DNA from: Plantago elongata
Taxonomy: Eukaryota; Streptophyta; Magnoliopsida; Lamiales; Plantaginaceae
DNA length: 53,556 bases
Assembly (NCBI GenBank): GCA_036897095.1
Contig: JAYMSP010000405.1
Span: 1 to 53,556, forward strand
Direction of reading: 5' to 3'
Part shown: positions 47,447 to 53,556 of the stretch, piece after piece
How positions within the stretch are numbered: the stretch's first letter is position 1
Layout: each line of letters begins with the position of its first letter
Made by a program: the position numbers and the translations under genes
Notes under the pieces: model-generated
The model's database searches: none
The model's input: only the letters and a program-made list of their open reading frames with translations
What the model was told of the DNA's origin: nothing

Positions 47447-49871
47447 AATGCAAAGTAGCTACAGTTTCTACATTGGTTCTCTCTCCTTAGTTTTCGACTG
47501 TTTTATTTACGTATTTCAATCAAGATCGTTTCTTTCATGTTCTTCCTTGTAAACAATCGACACATATGCCTCTAAAAATTTCTTAAATTAAAATATATCA
47601 CCTTAATGTATTCACGTGACATGTTTATATTAAAATAGAATTATCGAACAGCTAGCTAGCACCTAGCACTACACTTAGTGGTAAAGTATAAACACACATT
47701 TTCATCTACCTATTTTAATTGGAACAGTGACTTTATACATGAGTAGGTATTGAATAGTAAAATTAACCTACAGAGTTATTTTAATTTAATACGATATCAA
47801 ATGATTTGTTAATTATGGAAGGTATTAAACGAGAAAGAACAAAGACACAAAAGAAGTCGTTTTCTAATGGTCCATGAATATGGTTTGATAATAATGTCTG
47901 AAAAATGAAGAAAACAGTAGGAGTACGTGGGGCTTTGAACGAGTCAAAAGTGTCACAGTTTCCGGTTTTAGCAACTCAGGGCCAAATTCTCATCTTTGTT
48001 CGGCTGCTCGGACAAAAAAGAGAGAGACCTTGATTGAGATATAACCAATTGGGAGATGGTAAATTGAGAATTACTAACCTATGAAGATTTATTTTGGTTC
48101 TATCTCGATAACGAATCGTATTTTAATTGTAAATCGTTTCCCCTTCAATAAATAGAAAGAAAATCATCATTTTAAAAATAAAATCACTAGCATAGTTTGT
48201 GTAAAGAAAAATAAATTTATTCATTGCATTGATTTTGAAGATCGAAATAATTACAACAAAATGAATATAAATATCCTAAATTTATGTAATGTCATCCTAA
48301 ATAGTGCGAACAATATGAAATTTATCTCAGATTTAGAATAAATCTAATGGAGTTAAATTCTTTACAGGATTTTGTAAATAAATTCTCTGTGACATGCTAC
48401 TGGTATACTAAAACTGAAATCAATTTGGACGGTTGAACTTTATAAAAGAAAGATGTTTAATCACTTAATTAAGAGGTGTCAGTATTAATTATTAACTAAA
48501 CCATTATGGTAAACATTTATGAGCCATTATGTGCACATCAGCTCATGGATCAAAAAGTTGTTTCAAATTTTGTTCAACTGTACTAGGTTTAAGTTGGGCT
48601 GAAGTGATAAGCTTTGGAGCCATTCTGTACTATAGGTTTTGTTTCATTTGATCAATTACCATATTACACACCATATTATATTCTGGACAGAAAGTGCAAA
48701 ACTACAAGACCAATATAGCACTGTAAATAGAAAACTACAAATAAGAGAGTTAATTAAAACAAAAAGATAAAAGAAAAAACATTAAAAAAAGAATAAAAGG
48801 TATGCATTTAGCGCTGGGGCACAGCCTGCAACGCAGCTGGAACCCTAGCGCTGATGACCAGCACCGCTCCAACTCCGGTTGGGACCCTCTAGAGTTAGTT
48901 TAATACCATGTCCTTTTACACTTGAAAAACTATTAATTTTGATTAGTTTTAAATCAGTTCAGTTCATAATTGCTCAATTATAAGTTATCTGTTTTATTCA
49001 GATGAAAAGAAAACAATTAAAATAATTTTAATTTAATTCAGTTACATTCTAACGAAGAGGACATAGCCTAACTCACAAATTTTCAAGTTAAATTTCATAT
49101 ATATATTAAATGGATTCAGAATACTAATCATATTGACATGGTACACATTTCTCTTCAGAAATTCATCTATAAGAACTTAGTTAAATGTACTTTCTCTAGA
49201 ATAATTTTACGATGAATGATCAACTGGTAAGTTTTCAAGTTCACAAAAGAGTAATGACAAAGTATACAAATATGATGCGTGTTGGTAAAATGATGGAGCC
49301 AGTATATTCTCAGAAAGCTATTTATGAATGAGTTATTAGTGGTCGTGTCATTACAAAATATTATTAATTGTTCACTATAAAAGATATTAAAAGCATATTA
49401 TAACATATAGTATTAGCTATAGTTTACCAATTTCCCTACAATTTCAATTAACAATTCTTTTATTTCTACCACTTGTATATAAAAATTCAACTGAAATTGA
49501 ATTAGGTCTTTTCCATTCTAACCCAAAGTGCCTAATATAACACAAAATTGAACTCTATGAAGATCTTTATTCGTTCACATTGCATGGATGATGTGATCAA
49601 AATAACAAACTTGGTTAAGAAAGCATAGGTGTTGGCCTAGGGTAGAAATGGGTAGATAAAAATGAAATAAATGGCTGGTTGGTACTAGTCCATATATAGT
49701 ACGAGATTTATTAGTTAGCAGTTTAGCACGTATAGGACAGGTGTTGAACTGTCTTGTCATGTCTTTCTCTCACTCTCAACTCTCTTCACCCTAATAAATT
49801 CGTTCAATGTTTCTGGGCTAGCTAGCTCCACTGTTGTATTCTCCTCTCCATTATGTGAGACGATTAATTTA
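47447..49871. other. Gene-free AT-rich region with one GC-rich island
   Basis: No 5' LTR is recognised next to the gag remnant and no gene elsewhere. A GC-rich island of about 90 bases at 48806-48895 contains AGCGCT twice (48810 and 48847) and stands out from the background of A/T. The minus-strand frame 49760-49575 has no known relatives. Confidence 0.4.
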
Positions 49872-50022
49872 GGGCCGATGGCACTCAAATGGTTATTCAA
49901 TGTGATTTTAGTGAAATTGTGTTTGGAATGAAATTAAAATTGAGTATTCAAAATGTATTTTAGGACAAATCATTGTTCATCGAGCAAAATGGAGCGATTT
50001 AAATGCTATGTCAATCAGCCCC
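49872..50022. mobile_element. Harbinger/Tourist-like MITE, copy 1
   Basis: 151 bp flanked by TTA on both sides (49869-49871 and 50023-50025), the target duplication of PIF/Harbinger elements. The ends GGGCCGATGGCA and, reversed and complemented, GGGGCTGATTGACA form imperfect inverted repeats. The interior shares GTATTTTAGGACAAATCA and TTCATCGAGC with the element at 50771-50875. Non-coding. Confidence 0.65.
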
Positions 50023-50770
50023 TTAACCTCGCATCGTATACACCACCAACTTTAGTTTAACCACCCCCAATCACTAAGAATGTATCTTGGTTCCATCCGT
50101 AATACATTAAAGCGCTATCTTATCATTTACAATTCATCATCCTCGAATGAGTTTTTAGTTTTCATGATAATGATATAGAAAGAAGTGATTACCTTATAAA
50201 ACTAGCTGAAAAGTTACCTGGTAACTCCAAAAGTAATCGGTAGTATGGTAGCCTTTTTTTCTAGTAAGTTAACTTTTTAATTTCTCAAACCAGCTAGCTT
50301 TTCAGCTAATTTGTTTAAGAAAATGCGCTTTTACGTAACGAACTTTTTATCCCAGAAAAACTCATAGAATTAAAAAGATAACTGAAAAATTAGTGGTAAA
50401 CCGGATCAAAGAACAAATTGACATGGGGAAGTCAGGAGGAGTTCACTCAAAAATAATTATGACAACTCATTGGTACATATGGATTACACTGCAATGTTCG
50501 CCCCTAATACATAAGATACTTCATAAGTTCTAACTATCTATAAACTGTGTAACGTATACAGGGGCAATGATAAGAATCTGGGAGTTAAATAATTTTTTTT
50601 TAAAACGATAAATATTTATATTAATGAGAGCCAAGAGCTCAAGAAATACTCCCAATAAAATAATTACAAAGGAAATAAATATAAATCGTCCAAATCAAAC
50701 AAACCAGTTCTAAATCACAACTAAAAAATATGATAATGGGCGAATTTTAAAATTTTAAGAAATATTACGT

Positions 50771-50875
50771 GGCTGTTTGGATGGACATTTGAGTGGGGTA
50801 TTTTAAGTGTATTTTAGGCCAAATCAATGTTCATCGAGCCAAATAAGGATATTTAAATTCCCATCCAAACACCCC
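50771..50875. mobile_element. Harbinger/Tourist-like MITE, copy 2
   Basis: About 105 bp ended by GGCTGTTTGGATGG and, on the other strand, GGGGTGTTTGGATGG, a clear inverted repeat of the common GGGTGTTTGG type. The interior holds GTATTTTAGGCCAAATCA and TTCATCGAGCCAAAT, homologous to copy 1. A TTA lies a few bases outside each end (50765-50767 and 50881-50883), but the exact boundary is unclear. Confidence 0.65.
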
Positions 50876-51720
50876 GTACATTACATATGAAAGTTAAATA
50901 TTTCAAATTGAAAAGGCGAACGTCCTAATGTCTGCAATCTGAGTTCACTCTTGTGTATGACTTGCATATTTTGCTTGGACCCAGGAGCCAGGACCGAGCT
51001 TGTTTGAACAAAAAGGTTTTCTAATCTTATTGATTAGAATACGACTACTTGGGCTTTGTTATTTTTCGGTTTACTCATTATGGTTACCAAGCATCCATAA
51101 ATCCATCTGCCAAACCCATTTTGTGTTGATAGACAAAATTCATATAAATATTGAGCCCAATTATGGCATGGTGTATTTGGCCCAGAAATCATTTCCACGT
51201 TACCAGGCCTAGACATTTCCGACATTTCCACCAGTTGACATACTTTAACAATTTACACTCTATTTTACCATACTTTGCAAAGTGTGAATGATTTATGCAC
51301 GGTATATACTGAGGCCAAGTCATGAGTGATGCTGATTATTTAAAAAGAAATCTTTTGACAAAACTTTTGTTTTCAAGACATGAAAATAGAATACGGGTCG
51401 AACAAAGGGGATAAATCCATTTTATCAAGAATATCTTTATTCAAATGGTCGCCTATAAACCTCTTCTTTACTCTTAAACACCCTTAAAAATTTCACTTAC
51501 TAATAAGTCACCTTATTTACCAATTAATCAACTTAATGAATTTAATGTAGTCTAATTGTATTTCAATTAACTCACCTAGTTATTTTCACAACATATAAAA
51601 AAAGCCTCCATCTCACATGTTCTTTTTATAAATAAATAATAAATAAATAAATAAAATGCTAAATCAAGTTTGTTAATACAATAAATCAACAAAATTTGTC
51701 CTGGGTAATAATTTGTCATG
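50876..51720. other. Spacer before the minisatellite, no gene seen
   Basis: No supported coding sequence. Overlapping frames on both strands at 51000-51231 are not recognisable proteins. A short AAATA run lies at 51629-51654. Confidence 0.35.
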
Positions 51721-52252
51721 GGCGAAGTTTGCCACCGGCATAGTGTGCTAGTGGTAAAGTATGACTCAGACATGGTGTGCCACTAGCAAAGTTTGCTGCC
51801 GACATAGTGTGTCAGTGACAAAGTTTGCCACCGGCGTAGTGTTCCAGTGCCAAAGTTTGTCCCGGAAATGGTGTGCCACTGACAAAGTTTGCCAACAACA
51901 TGGTGTGCCAGTAACAAAGTTTGCCACCAATATGGTGTGTTAGTGGCAAAGTTTGCCCCGAGCGGCGTTGTGTGCCAGTGGCAAAGTTTGCTTTGGGCAT
52001 GGTGTGCCACTGGCAAAGTTTTCCACCGACATAGTGCACCAGTGTCAAAGTTTGCCAACGACATTGGTGTGCTAGTGGCAAAGTTTGCCACCAATATGGT
52101 GTGTTAGTAGCAAAGTTTTCCCCGAGCGGCGTTGTGTGCCAGTGGCAAAGTTTGCCTCGGATATGGTGTGCCACTGGCAAAGTTTTCCATCGACATGGTG
52201 TGGCAGTGGCAAAGTTTGCCACCAATATGGTGTGCCAGTGGAAAAGTTTGCC
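51721..52252. repeat. Minisatellite, about 16 units of ~33 bp, quasi-palindromic, with a higher-order period
   Basis: The unit is close to GGTGTGCCAGTGGCAAAG followed by TTTGCCACCGACAT. Each full unit contains the 15-base palindrome TGGCAAAGTTTGCCA, and many contain GCCACTGGC, also palindromic. Marked variants recur: ACCAATATGGTGTGTTAG followed by the CCCCGAGCGGCG variant starts at 51926 and again at 52090, a shift of 164 bases (five units), and ACCAATATGG recurs at 52221. Because the unit is close to a multiple of three and lacks stops, long frames open on both strands (up to 137 residues, with repeated KLCHWHT). These are artefacts of the repeat. The array sits just upstream of the kinase pseudogene. 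Confidence 0.92.
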
Positions 52253-52349
52253 TGGAATGAACTCAATTATGAATCCCGGAAATTAAATACCCGTACATGC
52301 TTCACTCTACGGCTCTACTGCAAACTGACTCTCGTATACTATTGTGCAG

Positions 52350-53279
52350 CCTGAAAATCTTTTACTTGATTCCCAAGGAAATCTTAGAATTTCTGATTTT
52401 GGGCTCAGTGCCTTTCCTGCAAAAGTAAGATCTCAATGTGTTTCTGCATAATTAAGTGCTTCTGAACAGTGCTAATGACAATGTTTGCCGCACGAGGAGT
52501 TAGCCTTCTCCAGACAACCTGTTGGTACTCCTAATTATGTTGCACCTGAGGTGACCCACCTATGGCTTTTTTTGCATGTAATTAATTTGCTTGTAATTTT
52601 TCCAATTTGTTTGTGAAGATGTAATATTATTTTTGTCTTGTTTGTTTGATCTATAGGTTCTTAGTCATAAGGGCTATAATGGTGCCTTGGCAGATATTTG
52701 GTCATGTGGTGTCATTCTTTATGTTCTAATGGCTGGTTATCTGCCATTTGATGAGATTGATTTGACATCATTGTATGGAAAGGTTATTATTAATTCCTTA
52801 TCAGTACATATCTTTAGACACTTGAAGCTGATCGGCTCCTACAATAGAGTTTACAAGTTGAACTGAATAATAACCAAAGTTATAATATCTTGCTTATCTT
52901 CTGCAGATTGAGAATGCAGAGTTTTCGTGCCCCTCCTGGTTTGCACCTGGAGCGAAATCGTTGATCCATAGTATTTTAGATCCCAATCCTGAAACAGTGA
53001 GTATTGTTCTTTGGTGAATACAATGAGACTTCATTTTATTATATCTTATGGTTTGAGTTTACTAAACTATTTATAATTTTCATATGGTCTGAGCTATAGT
53101 CAGCTGAATCACAATATCAGGTATATATACTATCTAATCAGATGTACTATGTGCATCGGATTCACATTGAGGATATCAGAAACAACGAGTGGTTTAAAAA
53201 GAACTATGTTCCCAGTATAATTACTGAATATGAAGACATTGACTTGGATGAAATTAATGCTGCTTTTGATGTTCCTGAG
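52350..53279 (+). pseudogene. CIPK8/SOS2-type (SnRK3) protein kinase pseudogene fragment
   Basis: Five exon-like blocks: 52350-52424 ([20 protein letters not shown]), 52496-52550 (ending GTPNYVAPE), 52657-52782 ([20 protein letters not shown] through LYGK), 52907-52996 (IENAEFSCPSWFAPGAKSLI through PET) and 53157-53279 (RIHIEDIRNNEWFKKNYVPS through FDVPE). Boundaries follow the intron-rich CIPK genes. The short activation loop without VRDDG and the [10 protein letters not shown] motif point to the CIPK8/CIPK24 group. CIPKs are calcium-signalling Ser/Thr kinases activated by CBL proteins. Damage: one extra T at about 52523 shifts the frame in TTC/GTPNYVAPE. The acceptor before GGAGTT (52496) is poor. 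The acceptor before 53157 reads GCAT, not GCAG. Exons for the ATP-binding lobe and HRD loop are absent upstream, where the minisatellite lies. NAF and phosphatase-interaction exons are not seen before the window ends. Confidence 0.85.
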
Positions 53280-53556
53280 GTCAGTGAGACTTAGCTTTTT
53301 TGTTTTGGGTTTAAGGAATGAACTCAAAGTTTGTCTGCAGAAAACACACATTGAGTATATGTATATTCTTTTTCCATGTTCCAGTAGAAATTCACACGAG
53401 GATCACACAATTTGTGGAACCAAATGTCAAAAGAATTTTCCTGTAACTTTTGCATTCCAAATTTAACCCTAAATCCATTGAAATTTAACATTTACTGGCT
53501 TTTACACAATGTGGGAACTCCTTTATGTGATTCTGCTTTCACAAAATGATTTGACT
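53280..53556. other. Right edge, downstream of the kinase blocks
   Basis: GT at 53280 could open a further intron. An acceptor-like CTGCAG ends at 53340, but the following bases do not read as the next CIPK exon. Whether the pseudogene continues beyond the window cannot be told. Confidence 0.4.

Noticed and set aside
51783..52354. Overlapping long frames on both strands (up to 137 residues, repeated KLCHWHT and KFATNMVC)
   Set aside because: They arise because the minisatellite unit is near a multiple of three and stop-free. Frames exist on both strands at once and have no unique sequence.
1..53556. CRISPR array, operon, ribosome-binding sites or replication origin
   Set aside because: Split genes, plant retrotransposons and MITEs show this is plant nuclear DNA. 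The only regular repeat array lacks unique spacers.

Overview
The window is nuclear DNA of a dicot plant. It is AT-rich and gene-poor, and it is crowded with plant-type retrotransposons (copia, chromovirus-like gypsy, L1-type LINE) and small MITEs. It also carries a spliced BLADE-ON-PETIOLE-type gene, a type I MADS-box gene and a CIPK kinase fragment. The order or species cannot be fixed from the sequence alone.

Layout. From 1 to about 10.1 kb I see no intact gene, only a short tandem repeat at the left edge and an 826-bp solo LTR (3030-3855). A complete two-exon BOP/NPR5-like co-regulator gene on the + strand occupies 10389-13237. From 16.4 to 21.1 kb, degenerate minisatellite arms in opposite orientation flank a chromovirus-like element. 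That element keeps one whole LTR joined directly to the 3' part of a second, bounded by the target duplication ATGTG. A decayed L1-type LINE lies on the minus strand at 21.6-25.7 kb. An intact single-exon M-gamma-like MADS-box gene (26021-26785, + strand) starts just past its 5' end. From 27.6 to 33.8 kb there are remnants of old copia elements, including three related LTRs of about 1 kb and a SIRE/Maximus-like gag. MITEs lie at 37.3 and 41.7 kb. A 2.4-kb LTR element without recognisable coding capacity lies at 38.6-41.0 kb. A decayed copia element with gag, protease, integrase, RT and RNase H remnants fills 42.7-47.4 kb on the minus strand. Two Harbinger/Tourist-like MITEs lie at 49.9 and 50.8 kb. 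A 33-bp quasi-palindromic minisatellite (51.72-52.25 kb) abuts a broken CIPK8/SOS2-type kinase gene (52350-53279), which lacks its N-terminal kinase exons within the window.

Only two genes look functional: the BOP-type gene (organ boundary and leaf/flower patterning co-regulator) and the M-gamma MADS gene (a family mostly acting in female gametophyte and endosperm). They show no sign of acting together. The rest is transposon sediment. I found no gene cluster or new defence or metabolic system. The most unusual items are the palindromic higher-order minisatellite, the LTR-LTR deletion product inside inverted minisatellite arms, and the divergent MADS protein with an internal C-terminal duplication.
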